NCBI GenBank assembly: GCA_045504435.1
Contig: JBEULC010000001.1
Coordinates: 744,001-808,000 of the forward strand
DNA length: 64,000 nt
From: JBEULC01 sp045504435
Lineage (GTDB): Bacteria; Pseudomonadota; Alphaproteobacteria; WRAU01; Hepatincolaceae
Direction: 5' to 3'
Made by a program: the position numbers and the translations under genes. Within the stretch, counting starts at the first letter, position 1. Each line of letters opens with the position of its first letter. A model generated the notes under the pieces. It did no database searches and was not told where the DNA came from. It was given only the letters and a program-made list of their open reading frames with translations. Below are positions 19,015 through 28,528 of the stretch, in pieces.

Positions 19015-19530
19015 CTAGTAAGTTAGTAAACTCTCTACCTTAACTGCAGTAGCATTTTGTCCTTTAAGTTCTGCCAACTCAATGATACATACGGCCCCCA
19101 AGATTTCAGCTTTTAACTTATTTAGGAGTTGGCAAGCAGAATTTATAGTGCCGCCTGTAGCTAAAAGATCATCTAAAATTACAACCTTTTGGCCAGGTTT
19201 AATGGCATTTTCCTGGATTTCTAAAGTATCGCTATTATACTCAAGGTCATAGGTTTGAGACAATATTTTGCCGGGTAATTTGCCCTTTTTCCTAATCATC
19301 ACAGAACCTAAGCTAAGATTATAAGCCACTGGGGCACTTAATAAAAATCCTCTGGTTTCAAGTCCTACTAAAACATCAGGCTGCATTTTTTTCACCACAT
19401 CACAAATACGATTGATAGTTTCTTGCCAAGCTTTGGCATCCGCTAAAAGGGGAGAGATATCGTAAAATAAAATCCCTTTTTTCGGAAAATCAGGAATCTT
19501 TCCAATATAGTCATCTAGATTAATTTTCAT
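19015..19530 (-). CDS. apt: Adenine phosphoribosyltransferase
   Basis: A 171-residue type I phosphoribosyltransferase. The PRPP-binding loop reads VILDDLLATGGT (about residues 117-128). The N-terminal IPDFPKKGILFYDISPLL and the GLETRGFL segment are typical of Apt. It converts adenine plus PRPP to AMP, a salvage step that would suit an organism taking bases or nucleosides from its host, in line with the Tsx-like porin in this window. It is a single gene, convergent with the MscS-like gene. Confidence 0.95.
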   Translation of the reverse strand: MKINLDDYIGKIPDFPKKGILFYDISPLLADAKAWQETINRICDVVKKMQPDVLVGLETRGFLLSAPVAYNLSLGSVMIRKKGKLPGKILSQTYDLEYNSDTLEIQENAIKPGQKVVILDDLLATGGTINSACQLLNKLKAEILGAVCIIELAELKGQNATAVKVESLLTY

Positions 19531-19851
19531 TATGGATCTCTTATTTTCTATAAGATAATTTGCAAAAATAATATTATATTAAAATAATAAGTTTGTGTAA
19601 AGAGCTAATAATAACATTAAATTAACAATCTGCCTTAATCATTATAATTACCCTTGCATAAAGTGGTTGATTTAGCTATAAGTAATCTATATAATATTTT
19701 ATTATAGTCTGCTTTATTGGCCTGTGCTTAAAATTAGAAATAAGAGCTGCAAAACTTGCTATTTTAGTTTACTATATGAAAAATCACATAAAGATTTTTA
19801 CATTTAATATTTACTAGTATTAATTTAGTTAATAGGGAACTACGGGAAATT

Positions 19852-22410
19852 ATGTTCAAGATCAGTGTAAAGCATCTCCCTTTTTGCTTTTCTTTATTAT
19901 TTATTTATAGCTTATTTTTAAGCCCTTTAGCAACTGCTAAAGTTAGTGCAGCAATTAATCCCCCTGTCCCTTCAAGTGGCACTCTTTCAACTACAGTTAC
20001 TAATAATTCTTCAAGAGTAAGTATAAGAATTTCTGATGAGCTTAAAGAAGCCGCAGATAAAGAGATTGCTGAAGTCTTAAATAATAATCCTAAAAATAGC
20101 TTAAATTTAAAAAATCCAGTTTTTATTATCTCCGAAGGCGTAGAAACTTCTAATTATATTAATTCTACTGAATTATGTAATAGTGTAAATACCCAAGGGG
20201 CAAATATCACTTGTTTGGTATATCCTGTAGAAAATGCCAAAAGTGATATACCTTCTTTTATAAGAAATGGAGTGAAATCGAAGCAATATGATGCTACAGG
20301 AGTAAATGGGGATTTTGTAATTGTTAGAAAAGATATAGTAAAATTATATAAAGAAAATAAGGGTCCTTTAAAAGGAGCCCCTATTTTAGACCTAGTAATG
20401 TATTTAAATGGCGACTATTTCTTTATGTTTTCTCCCAAAGATAGAGGGGCATTTAGCTTAGAGCAGCTTTTTTCTGATAAAATTAAAGATTTTATTAGAA
20501 TTGGTTTTATTACCCCGCAAAGTAGAGCGGTATTTGAAGGTATTGTACGTCCTTTGTTTCCTAGAAATAAATTTATTTTTAAGCAAGTATCTGATGTTAA
20601 AGGTTCATTGTGTTCCTCCGATGATGTAGATATATTTATGTATTTAGGTATTGATTATACTTCTGAAATTAAAGAAGCATTTACTAATTGTTCTAATAAG
20701 CTTACCCCTATAACTTTATTGGATTCTACTTTATCTTCAATCTTAGCGGGTAATGATATTTTTTCAGTATCCAATGTGGTTTCTTATTATGATTCTAACT
20801 CTATATTAAATTTTCAAGAAATTTATACTAGATTTGAATCAGAGTATAAACAAAAAATTATGAGAAAAGAGAGAGAAGATCAAGAGAAAAAAGACGAAAA
20901 GGTAGAAGAAAAAGCTAATTACATATCTGATGCTAATTTTTCCAATAGTGGACAATTATTAATAAAAGAGGCCGATATTCGTAGGCTACCAGGTAGTAAA
21001 GCTGTGATTGATCAAAAATTCAGAGGAGCTTTACCGGGTATTCAAAAATCTTTAGCTGTAGATACGCCCAAAATATATATAACTGGTAATACAGTGGTAA
21101 AAACTTTTGGTATTAGGTATGCATTATTAGCTAGTAGATATGCTAAAAGAGACGATGTAATTAATTTATTTGATGCTTTGGTTAGAAATTATTTTACCTT
21201 GCGTGAAAATTTTTTAACTCCTGATATGTCCAAATTTGGGGTGGCCGATATAATTTTAGGCACTTCACCTCAACATATTTTAGATTATCATGTAGGAATG
21301 TATAAATATTCTAGAGTGTTATTAGAAAGCAAATTGCCCAGAACGGCCGAGCAAAATTTAGCTATTAGATTATTAACTACTAATTTGCCCCAACAAGAAG
21401 CTCCTTATTTTTATGGACCTTTATATCCAGATCAAGCACAATTAAATGTTATTTCTAATAAGCTAGTAGATCTTAACCAAAAGAAAAAAGAATTTAATGC
21501 GGTTAAAATTTTCCAAAAAGATATAAAAGAAATAGAAAGTGCCTTAGAAGCAATGCGCAAGGGTAATCCTGTAATAAATGGAGTTCTGAAAGCCGCTGAT
21601 ATCGCAGATATGAATAATAGAAACACTGGGGTAGGTCCCCAAGGTGAAGTGTTAGCTAAAGACGCTGATAGCAGAGCTGCCATAGAACCTATCTTTTCTT
21701 TGCTATCTACTAGCAATAATATTTCTGAAACGGATGCTACACCCCCTTCATCTACGAATGCTTTATCTTTAGATGCTTCTTCTACCGCAGGCGCACCTAA
21801 AACACCAGCAGGAATATCTACAGGGGATATAGTAGCTTCTAATAATATAAGCACAGGTTCTGCTCCTGGTGTAACAGCTGATATTGTTAGGAGTAGGCTT
21901 GGTAGTTCTGCTAATGACGTAAATAGTGGTAATAAAGGAGGCGAAGCTAGGACAACGACTTTAGGGGCTTCTACCCCTACTGGGTTATCATCTACTACTT
22001 CCCCATCTAGTAATTTAGGCCCTGTTAATAATTCTGCTGCTAATGCTTTAAGTACAACAGGATCTATGGCCGAGCCGGTGGGGGCTACAGGTAGAGGGCT
22101 TCTTAATTCTAATCCTTCCGCTGTAACAAGTTCACCTTTGGGCTCTCCTACTCCTCCTAGTCCTTCTCAAGTGCTTAATGCCTCAGTTTCTAACTCAGGG
22201 GTTACTTCTTCGGCTTTACCTTCTAGTAGTGTGCCTTCTTTCACAGCTTTACCTAATAGTGTGCCTACAGGATCTAATCCTCCCCCTAGCAATCTTTCTG
22301 CCAACAATACTATAGCTAACACTAATAATATTGTAGGTGGTAATGCAGTACCTTCTAATACGGTTATGGGGAGCAATACAGTGGGTACGAATAACTATGG
22401 GCGCCCTTAA
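19852..22410 (+). CDS. TAXI-type solute-binding protein with coiled insertion and Ser/Thr/Asn-rich tail
   Basis: An 852-residue exported protein with a signal peptide ending near LATAKVSA (residues 26-33). Residues about 85-310 and 410-500 resemble the two parts of TAXI-family (TRAP-associated extracytoplasmic immunogenic) binding proteins: FMYLGIDYTSEIKEAF with LTPITLLDS corresponds to the TAXI stretch around a GHPN motif, and VVKTFGIRYALLAS to the late VxTFGVxA segment. A charged, coiled-coil-like insertion (KEREDQEKKDEKVEEK, about residues 339-355) splits the two parts. From about residue 600 the protein is Ser/Thr/Asn/Pro/Gly-rich with no fold visible. No TRAP permease gene is nearby. Export is well supported; the ligand and the role of the tail are unknown. 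Confidence 0.55.
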   Translation: MFKISVKHLPFCFSLLFIYSLFLSPLATAKVSAAINPPVPSSGTLSTTVTNNSSRVSIRISDELKEAADKEIAEVLNNNPKNSLNLKNPVFIISEGVETSNYINSTELCNSVNTQGANITCLVYPVENAKSDIPSFIRNGVKSKQYDATGVNGDFVIVRKDIVKLYKENKGPLKGAPILDLVMYLNGDYFFMFSPKDRGAFSLEQLFSDKIKDFIRIGFITPQSRAVFEGIVRPLFPRNKFIFKQVSDVKGSLCSSDDVDIFMYLGIDYTSEIKEAFTNCSNKLTPITLLDSTLSSILAGNDIFSVSNVVSYYDSNSILNFQEIYTRFESEYKQKIMRKEREDQEKKDEKVEEKANYISDANFSNSGQLLIKEADIRRLPGSKAVIDQKFRGALPGIQKSLAVDTPKIYITGNTVVKTFGIRYALLASRYAKRDDVINLFDALVRNYFTLRENFLTPDMSKFGVADIILGTSPQHILDYHVGMYKYSRVLLESKLPRTAEQNLAIRLLTTNLPQQEAPYFYGPLYPDQAQLNVISNKLVDLNQKKKEFNAVKIFQKDIKEIESALEAMRKGNPVINGVLKAADIADMNNRNTGVGPQGEVLAKDADSRAAIEPIFSLLSTSNNISETDATPPSSTNALSLDASSTAGAPKTPAGISTGDIVASNNISTGSAPGVTADIVRSRLGSSANDVNSGNKGGEARTTTLGASTPTGLSSTTSPSSNLGPVNNSAANALSTTGSMAEPVGATGRGLLNSNPSAVTSSPLGSPTPPSPSQVLNASVSNSGVTSSALPSSSVPSFTALPNSVPTGSNPPPSNLSANNTIANTNNIVGGNAVPSNTVMGSNTVGTNNYGRP

Positions 22411-22498
22411 AAAAATTTTATATAATTAAATTAGCGCAACCAAGTAATTTGGTAACCTTAATTAATAAGCAAACTCAAGGCATGGGTAAGAACAAGGG

Positions 22499-22530
22499 CC
22501 AACCTTTTTCTTAATAAAGATTGGTTTTTA
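22499..22530 (+). terminator. Likely terminator after the TAXI-type gene
   Basis: A stem CCAA-C-CTTT / AAAG-A-TTGG with one mismatch and an 8-base loop is followed by TTTTTATTA. It lies 89 bases after the stop codon. Confidence 0.5.
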
Positions 22531-23206
22531 TTAGATAATATGTTCTAAAGGATGATGTTATTTAGATCAGCAGGTATTAGAGCCAAAAATCTACTTTCTG
22601 TAAAATAATGCTTGTTTAACCTTTATTTAAATACTAGCGCCATTATTTTTTCTTTATCTATATTCATAAGATATTTATTACATTATTTCTTTCATAATAA
22701 AAGTAGATATATTTTTTGAAGTGTAAATAAAACGGGCAATAACACTATTTTTGTAAAAAATAAAAAAATTAATCTTTGTTATAAGGCTATTAAAATCTTT
22801 CTTCATCAAAAAGGGTACCAAGGGCATAAAGTTATAAAAATTTAAAGAGATTAAAGGTTTGGGAGTGCTTTAATTACAACGGATCCCTATTAAATGGCTT
22901 AAGTCATATAGACTTTTACCTTTATATAGGAGAGTTACTGAGATCTAAAGGGATTTGGCAAGAGTAATTAATCAAAATTTATAATAAAATTAAGGGTAAG
23001 TTGCTTTAAAGGCAAGTTGGGATTTTTAATAGGTAATCAACTAAGGTTAATTTGGCATTATATTTGAAATTAGACCAATTAGCAAAATCTAAATTAGTCT
23101 AATTTGTAGTTGTTAATAAAAGCCTTATTCTAACCCTATCTAGAAAATTATTCTATTAAAGCTTTTCATTATTAAAGAACTTAAAAAATATCAGGTTAAA
23201 ACTTAT
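22531..23206. other. 0.7-kb gene-free spacer
   Basis: A+T-rich and without a reading frame or RNA gene I can support. It separates the TAXI-type gene from the convergent polyprenyl synthase gene. Confidence 0.5.
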
Positions 23207-24196
23207 CTAATATTTTCTTTGAGCTGATGAGGCAGCTAAAGCAACAAGCTTATCTTTATAAATGTTATTAATGGGAATTTTATCTAAATGTTCTAAAGCT
23301 TTTTTTACATAAGAAGCAGATATTTCTAAGGTTTCTTCAATACAATTATATTTATTAATATACTGCAAGCACTCTGGAAAAGTGCTTTTATCATATTCTT
23401 TATTTTGGAAGATTCTGAGTATAAATTCTTTTTCAGATTTATTACATTTTCTTAATAAAAGAATAATAGGTAAAGTAAACTTACCTTCTTTAAAATCGTT
23501 GCCAATTTCCTTGCCTAACGTTTGTAACGTACTATCATAATCTAAAGCATCATCTGTGATCTGAAAGCTTAAGCCCAAATTTTCCCCATATTGCTGCATA
23601 TTATGAATATTATCACAAGAGGTTTTAGCGATCATAGCACCAACTTTGGTAGAAGTAGCAAATAAAGAGGCAGTTTTAGCAGAGATTATTTTTAAGTATA
23701 TAAGCTCGTCTAAATGTATATTGCTAATATTTTCCAATTGCATTACTTCCCCTTGAGCAATGGTAGAAGATGTATTAGATAAAATTTCTAAAATTGGGAG
23801 TGATTCAGTTTGTACCATAAGCTCAAAGGCCTTAGAAAATAAAAAGTCTCCTACTAAAACGCTAGCCTTATTACCCCATATGGTATTTGCGGTGGGATTT
23901 CCTCGGCGATATTTAGTTTCATCTACCACATCATCGTGCAATAAAGTAGCGGTATGGATAAATTCTATACAGGCCGCCAATATAATATGTTTATAACCTT
24001 CATAAGTAAACATATTGGCGCTTAAAAGGGTTAAAATTGGCCTAATTTGCTTGCCTCCTGAGAAAACGATATGATTACCTATTTGCGGAATCAAATCAAC
24101 CTCATTGGTCATTTTTTCTACTATTTGAAGATTCATTTGTTTTAGCTCAAGCTCTAATAAGCCTTGAATCTCCTTAATAATATTTTTAAAGTCCAA
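23207..24196 (-). CDS. ispB: Polyprenyl diphosphate synthase (octaprenyl type)
   Basis: A 329-residue trans-isoprenyl diphosphate synthase with both Asp-rich motifs: DDVVD at residues 88-92 followed by RRGNPTAN, and DDALD at 215-219. GGKQIRP at about residues 48-54 binds isopentenyl diphosphate. Length and sequence fit the long-chain (C40-C50) enzymes that make the ubiquinone side chain; chain length cannot be read from sequence with certainty. It is divergent from the TrmN6-like methyltransferase, an arrangement seen in other alphaproteobacteria. Its precursor supply is consistent with dxr (MEP pathway) in this window. Confidence 0.9.
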   Translation of the reverse strand: MDFKNIIKEIQGLLELELKQMNLQIVEKMTNEVDLIPQIGNHIVFSGGKQIRPILTLLSANMFTYEGYKHIILAACIEFIHTATLLHDDVVDETKYRRGNPTANTIWGNKASVLVGDFLFSKAFELMVQTESLPILEILSNTSSTIAQGEVMQLENISNIHLDELIYLKIISAKTASLFATSTKVGAMIAKTSCDNIHNMQQYGENLGLSFQITDDALDYDSTLQTLGKEIGNDFKEGKFTLPIILLLRKCNKSEKEFILRIFQNKEYDKSTFPECLQYINKYNCIEETLEISASYVKKALEHLDKIPINNIYKDKLVALAASSAQRKY

Positions 24197-24357
24197 AAAA
24201 AATCCCCTTTACCTATAATTATTATTTAATTAATACTATAGATTTACACATATAACTAACTCATGTAACATATATTTTTCTATAATATAACCATATTGTA
24301 CAATAATTTAAGCAAAGATTAGTAAAAATAAAGCAAAAAAATAGGGGTAATTAGATT

Positions 24358-25131
24358 ATGGATAATTTAAATTTAGATTTATTCTTTAATGGAAAAATAA
24401 GCTGTTATCAACCAAAAAAAGGATATAAGTCTGGCTTAGATGCAGTGATGCTATCTTCTTTAGTAAAAGCTAAAAAAGGAGATAAAATTCTAGATATTGG
24501 TAGTGGGGTAGGTATTGCTAGTTTATGCTTGGCTTGCAGATTAGCTTTAGAAAATATTGAAGATATACAAGTTTTTGGCTTAGAAAAACAAGAAATTTTC
24601 CATCAAATAGCTTTAAAAAATCAGCAAGTTAACCAATTAAATATTAAAACCTCAAAATTTTTTCCTATTTTGGGTAATATTATAGATTATCCAGATTTTA
24701 ATTTTAAATTTGATACAATTATTAGCAATCCCCCTTATTATAAAAATCAGGCTAAAAATAGCAACACTCAAAATACGCTTAGCCCTAAGCAAATGGCTAA
24801 AATAGAAAGTGATGCAGATTTAGCAAAATTTATTAAATTTGCTTTTAATAACTTGCAAAATCATAAATATTTATACTTGATTAACCGTAGTGAGAGGCTT
24901 CAAGAAACCTTAAATCTATTAAATAATAAGCACTGGGGTAATATTGAAATTTTTCCTCTTTATACTTATGCTAAAAAATCTGCTAAATTATTTATGGTTA
25001 AAGCTAAAAAACTAGGGGCGCTGGTCTCCTTATTACATTATGGAATTATCTTACATAATGAGGATAGTAGTTATAGCCCTGAAGCCAGGGAGATTCTTGA
25101 AAATGCTAAACCTTTTCCCAAATTTTTATAA
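24358..25131 (+). CDS. TrmN6-like SAM-dependent methyltransferase (tRNA1(Val) A37-N6 type)
   Basis: A 257-residue class I methyltransferase with motif I LDIGSGVGI (about residues 45-53) and the N6-adenine motif NPPYY (about residues 126-130). The N-terminal QPKKGYKSGLDAVML block is typical of the COG4123 family, whose E. coli member TrmN6/YfiC methylates A37 of tRNA1(Val). A tRNA substrate fits the family but is not proven here. It is divergent from ispB across 161 bases. Confidence 0.8.
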   Translation: MDNLNLDLFFNGKISCYQPKKGYKSGLDAVMLSSLVKAKKGDKILDIGSGVGIASLCLACRLALENIEDIQVFGLEKQEIFHQIALKNQQVNQLNIKTSKFFPILGNIIDYPDFNFKFDTIISNPPYYKNQAKNSNTQNTLSPKQMAKIESDADLAKFIKFAFNNLQNHKYLYLINRSERLQETLNLLNNKHWGNIEIFPLYTYAKKSAKLFMVKAKKLGALVSLLHYGIILHNEDSSYSPEAREILENAKPFPKFL

Positions 25132-25156
25132 ATAGAAGTAATAAAAAAATAAAAAT

Positions 25157-26437
25157 TTAGCTTTCCTTGCCAGTCTTATCTTTTATTAAAGGGGTGATTT
25201 TAATCTTTACCAATTGATGGCGGACCTTTTCCAAAACCTCAAATTTAACATCATGTAAAATAAATATGCTACCAACGTTAGGAATCTTGCCTGTTTCATA
25301 TAGGATTAAGCCAGCGATTGTGGTAAAATCTTCATCTGGAAGTCTCCAATTCATTTTACGATTTAAATCTCTAATTTTTAAATCCCCTGCAACAATATGA
25401 CTATCTTGGTCTTTTTGGATTTTATCATTAAGATTTTCTTGATCTTTGTTATTTATATCTCCTGCGATCTCTTCCATGATATCCCCTAAGGTAATAATGC
25501 CCATAAAGCTTCCATATTCATCTACAATTAAGGCCATCCTTTCTTGTTTTACTTTAAAAGCGGCTAATAAATCAATTACATAGGTAGTTTCTGGAATAAA
25601 ATAAGGATCATTAATAAGAGATTTGATATTAATATTTTTAGAATTTTTTAGATAAGCTCTAAATACTTCTTTTACATTAATTACACCAATAATATTTTCT
25701 GGTGTATTTTTAAACACAGGCACACGAGTATAAGGAGAATTAAAAAGTCTTTCTAAAATGTCCTCTTTTTTATCATTAATGTTTATTACCATCACGTTTT
25801 TTCTATGATTTAAAATACTAGAAACACTTAGGTCTTTAAGATCTAAAATACTATGCAACATAGCCTTTTCTTGCAAGGTAATATCTTGCTTTGACTCATC
25901 TCTTTTAAGCATTTCTATAGCTCCACGTAAACTTTCTAAAGAAGCAAATTGTTCGTGAGACTGATTATTTTTATGGGGAAAAACATACAGCAAGAGAAAT
26001 TTATTGATCTTTAAAAAAATATAAGAGATAGGCTTTAAAATAAAAAGCATAAAATATATGATAGGACCAAATGTTAAGCTTGTACGATTAGGGTTAGTAA
26101 AGGCATAGGTTTTAGGTAAAATTTCTGCAAAAATCAAAATAATTACTGTAATTCCAATCCCCAATAAAAAAGGATTCTGATTACCAAAAAATTTAAAGGC
26201 AAAAGCGCTTAAAAAAGTAGTAAAGAAGACGTTAGCAAAGTTATTTCCTACTAACATTGAAGTGATTAAAGCATTTGGATCGTTTAATATTTTATTAACG
26301 AGCTTAGCGCGCTTTACTCCTTGCTTTTCTTTATGGAGTAAAAAAGGTCTAGAAGCACCGGTTAGGGCAGTTTCTGCAGCAGAAAAAAATCCAGAACTAA
26401 TTAGGCAAATAAATAAAATAATTATTATACTGATCAT
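25157..26437 (-). CDS. CNNM/CorB-HlyC family transporter (DUF21-CBS-CorC domains)
   Basis: A 426-residue protein with an N-terminal DUF21 membrane domain (about residues 1-150; FSAAETALTGASR and SMLVGNNFANV are family signatures), a pair of CBS domains at about residues 195-325 (RVPVFKNTPENIIGVINVKE, ALIVDEYGSFMGIITLGDI) and the CorC_HlyC C-terminal domain with FTTIAGLIL. Members are linked to Mg2+/Co2+ transport or efflux. It is the last gene of an aroK-aroB-corB run on the minus strand, 44 bases after aroB, as in many alphaproteobacteria. Confidence 0.88.
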   Translation of the reverse strand: MISIIIILFICLISSGFFSAAETALTGASRPFLLHKEKQGVKRAKLVNKILNDPNALITSMLVGNNFANVFFTTFLSAFAFKFFGNQNPFLLGIGITVIILIFAEILPKTYAFTNPNRTSLTFGPIIYFMLFILKPISYIFLKINKFLLLYVFPHKNNQSHEQFASLESLRGAIEMLKRDESKQDITLQEKAMLHSILDLKDLSVSSILNHRKNVMVININDKKEDILERLFNSPYTRVPVFKNTPENIIGVINVKEVFRAYLKNSKNINIKSLINDPYFIPETTYVIDLLAAFKVKQERMALIVDEYGSFMGIITLGDIMEEIAGDINNKDQENLNDKIQKDQDSHIVAGDLKIRDLNRKMNWRLPDEDFTTIAGLILYETGKIPNVGSIFILHDVKFEVLEKVRHQLVKIKITPLIKDKTGKES

Positions 26438-26481
26438 CGGAGGTTTATCTATCCTTTATTTAAATTGGTACTATTAAGTTA

Positions 26482-27612
26482 TCAGTAATTTGTATTAATT
26501 TCAATTTGTAAAAAATCTTGTAATAAATTTATATTAACATTTTTATAGAAAAAAGCTTTTCCTATCCCTTTAGCTAATATTAGGTTCATTTGTTTAGAGT
26601 AATTTTTTTTATCGTTTTTCATCAAATTTATAATTCTATCCACATTAGGGTTTTTAATCACTTGGGATAATTTATAAGGCAATTGGGCATTTTTTATATG
26701 TTGTTCTACTCGGACATAATCTTTGTGGGAGCATAATTTTAAAAATGCTGAAAACTTAAAAGCCATAACCATACCTATACCTACTGCCTCGCCATGAATA
26801 ACATTTTTATTATAGTTATTATAAGCCTCAATAGCATGAGCAAAAGTATGGCCTAAATTAAGCAATACTCTAATATCTTTAGTTTCTAACTCATCTTTCC
26901 CGATAATATAGGCTTTATACTCACAACATCTAGAAACAATAGAGATTAAATAGGAAAATTTATCTGTACCTAATAAATTATGATAATTTTTTTCTAAATA
27001 GTTAAAATATTGGTCATCAAATATTAAGCCATATTTTACACACTCCGCATAGCCAGCTAAAATTTCGCGTAAGGGTAAAGAGAGCAAAAACTCTTGATTA
27101 ATAAATACGGCTTGGGGTTGATAAAAAGTTCCAATAGTATTTTTTCCTAAACTAGAATTTACCCCAGTTTTGCCTCCAATGGCACTATCAACCTGAGCCA
27201 ATAAGGTAGTAGGAATTTGGAAAAATGGGATCCCTCGTAACAAAATAGAAGCACAAAAACCCACTATATCCCCGATAATTCCGCCTCCTACAGCAAGTAA
27301 AGCATGGCTTTTTTTAGGAGAAAATTGAAGTATTTTTTCACATAACTTTAAAGTCGTGGGACAATCTTTGTTTTTTTCTTTAGCCTCAATGGAGATCGCA
27401 TGAACTTTGTAATTAGAGGCCTGTAAACCTATAATTAGTTTTTTTATTAGCGATTTAGGTATATTGCTATCAAAAATAATAATTACTTGCTCGCTGATCT
27501 GATGAAGTTTAAGAATATTACTAATATCCCTATCTAAGGTTGTATTGGTGTAGATATTATATGGTTGCTTAGTATTAACAGTAACTAAGGGAGCAGGAGT
27601 ACTATCGTTCAT
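26482..27612 (-). CDS. aroB: 3-dehydroquinate synthase
   Basis: A 376-residue AroB with the NAD-binding GGGIIGD (residues 109-115), the PTTLLAQVDSAIGGKTGVN block (about residues 134-152) and the metal-ligand region LLNLGHTFAHAIE with the later HGEAVGIGM. It cyclises DAHP to 3-dehydroquinate, step 2 of the shikimate pathway. It lies between aroK and corB, 63 bases after aroK. Its presence with aroK suggests that chorismate synthesis is retained, which is not usual for Rickettsiales. Confidence 0.96.
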   Translation of the reverse strand: MNDSTPAPLVTVNTKQPYNIYTNTTLDRDISNILKLHQISEQVIIIFDSNIPKSLIKKLIIGLQASNYKVHAISIEAKEKNKDCPTTLKLCEKILQFSPKKSHALLAVGGGIIGDIVGFCASILLRGIPFFQIPTTLLAQVDSAIGGKTGVNSSLGKNTIGTFYQPQAVFINQEFLLSLPLREILAGYAECVKYGLIFDDQYFNYLEKNYHNLLGTDKFSYLISIVSRCCEYKAYIIGKDELETKDIRVLLNLGHTFAHAIEAYNNYNKNVIHGEAVGIGMVMAFKFSAFLKLCSHKDYVRVEQHIKNAQLPYKLSQVIKNPNVDRIINLMKNDKKNYSKQMNLILAKGIGKAFFYKNVNINLLQDFLQIEINTNY

Positions 27613-27675
27613 TTATTTGCTAGTTATTAGAGTTTTTATTTGTTAATAAATTGTTATTAAAATAAAGTTATAAAA

Positions 27676-28215
27676 TTAAAAATTGTGGGTTTTAATAAGT
27701 TGTAAAATTTTAGCACAAGCTTGCTTTATATGGTTATTGTGGATATTAATTGTTAAATGAGCTTTATTGTAACTTGTTATTCTTGATTGCAATAAGATGT
27801 TTAGTTTTATTTTTAAATCCTCTCCTTGTAAGGAGCTAGACCCAGAATTATTTAACAATGGTCTTGTATTACTATTTTTCACTCTTTCATAGATAATGGT
27901 TAAATCTGTATTAATCCAAACTACTATGCCGCTTTTTAAGCACATATCTTGATTAATTTTATTTATAAAAGTTCCTCCTCCTAAAGAAAATATCATATCT
28001 TTTGGGTTTTCAATTAATATTTTTTTTAAACACCAATGTTCAATTTTTCTAAAAAAAGCCTCACCTTTTTTGCTAAAAATATCAGCGATCTTGGTTTTAG
28101 TTTTTTTTTCTATATATTTATCTAAATCAATATATAAATATTTAAGTTCAAGACTTAAGAGTTTGCCAATTGATGATTTGCCAGAAGCGGGCATCCCCGT
28201 AAGTATTAACACCAT
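27676..28215 (-). CDS. aroK: Shikimate kinase
   Basis: A 179-residue P-loop kinase with Walker A GMPASGKSS (residues 7-15), the shikimate-binding DLDKYIEKKTK and FFRKIE segments, and the GGG turn in FSLGGGTF. It phosphorylates shikimate at the 3-OH. It is the first gene of the aroK-aroB-corB run and is divergent from the small membrane protein gene and xerD. Confidence 0.95.
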   Translation of the reverse strand: MVLILTGMPASGKSSIGKLLSLELKYLYIDLDKYIEKKTKTKIADIFSKKGEAFFRKIEHWCLKKILIENPKDMIFSLGGGTFINKINQDMCLKSGIVVWINTDLTIIYERVKNSNTRPLLNNSGSSSLQGEDLKIKLNILLQSRITSYNKAHLTINIHNNHIKQACAKILQLIKTHNF

Positions 28216-28350
28216 TGTGGACTAATTTTTTAGTTATTTTTAGAAGTTGTTTATTTTAAATAATGTATAATTAAGTAATATATAATAAATTAAATACTAT
28301 AAGAAAAAATAACTTTAAACAATGAAAAAAAATAAGGGCATAATGTAAAG

Positions 28351-28527
28351 ATGAGAGTAAAAAAGACTTATACCCAAAGGAAAGCTGGCTTTAAAAATAA
28401 AATTATTGCTTTGGGAATAATAACTATTATTGGTTTAATTTGGATTAGTGCTTTTTACTATATTAAATCCTCATCAACTCAAATGGTTAATCTAGACTTT
28501 AGCCAAAAAATCAAAGAGAGAAAATAA
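28351..28527 (+). CDS. Small single-span membrane protein upstream of xerD
   Basis: A 58-residue frame that begins MRVKKTYTQRKAGFKNK, continues with a hydrophobic helix (about residues 18-38, IIALGIITIIGLIWISAFYY) and ends in a polar tail. Positive residues before the helix favour an N-in orientation. It ends 1 base before the xerD ATG, so coupling to xerD is likely. No strong ribosome site precedes the ATG (TAATGTAAAG). I do not recognise the family. The helix, codon use and tight spacing support a real gene. Confidence 0.6.
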   Translation: MRVKKTYTQRKAGFKNKIIALGIITIIGLIWISAFYYIKSSSTQMVNLDFSQKIKERK

Positions 28528-28528
28528 A

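Noticed and set aside
21432..21854. 140-codon frame antisense to the TAXI-type gene
   Set aside because: It is a shadow of the Ser/Thr/Asn-rich tail; repeated TCT/ACT/AAT codons leave the reverse frame open. It has no start signal or homology.
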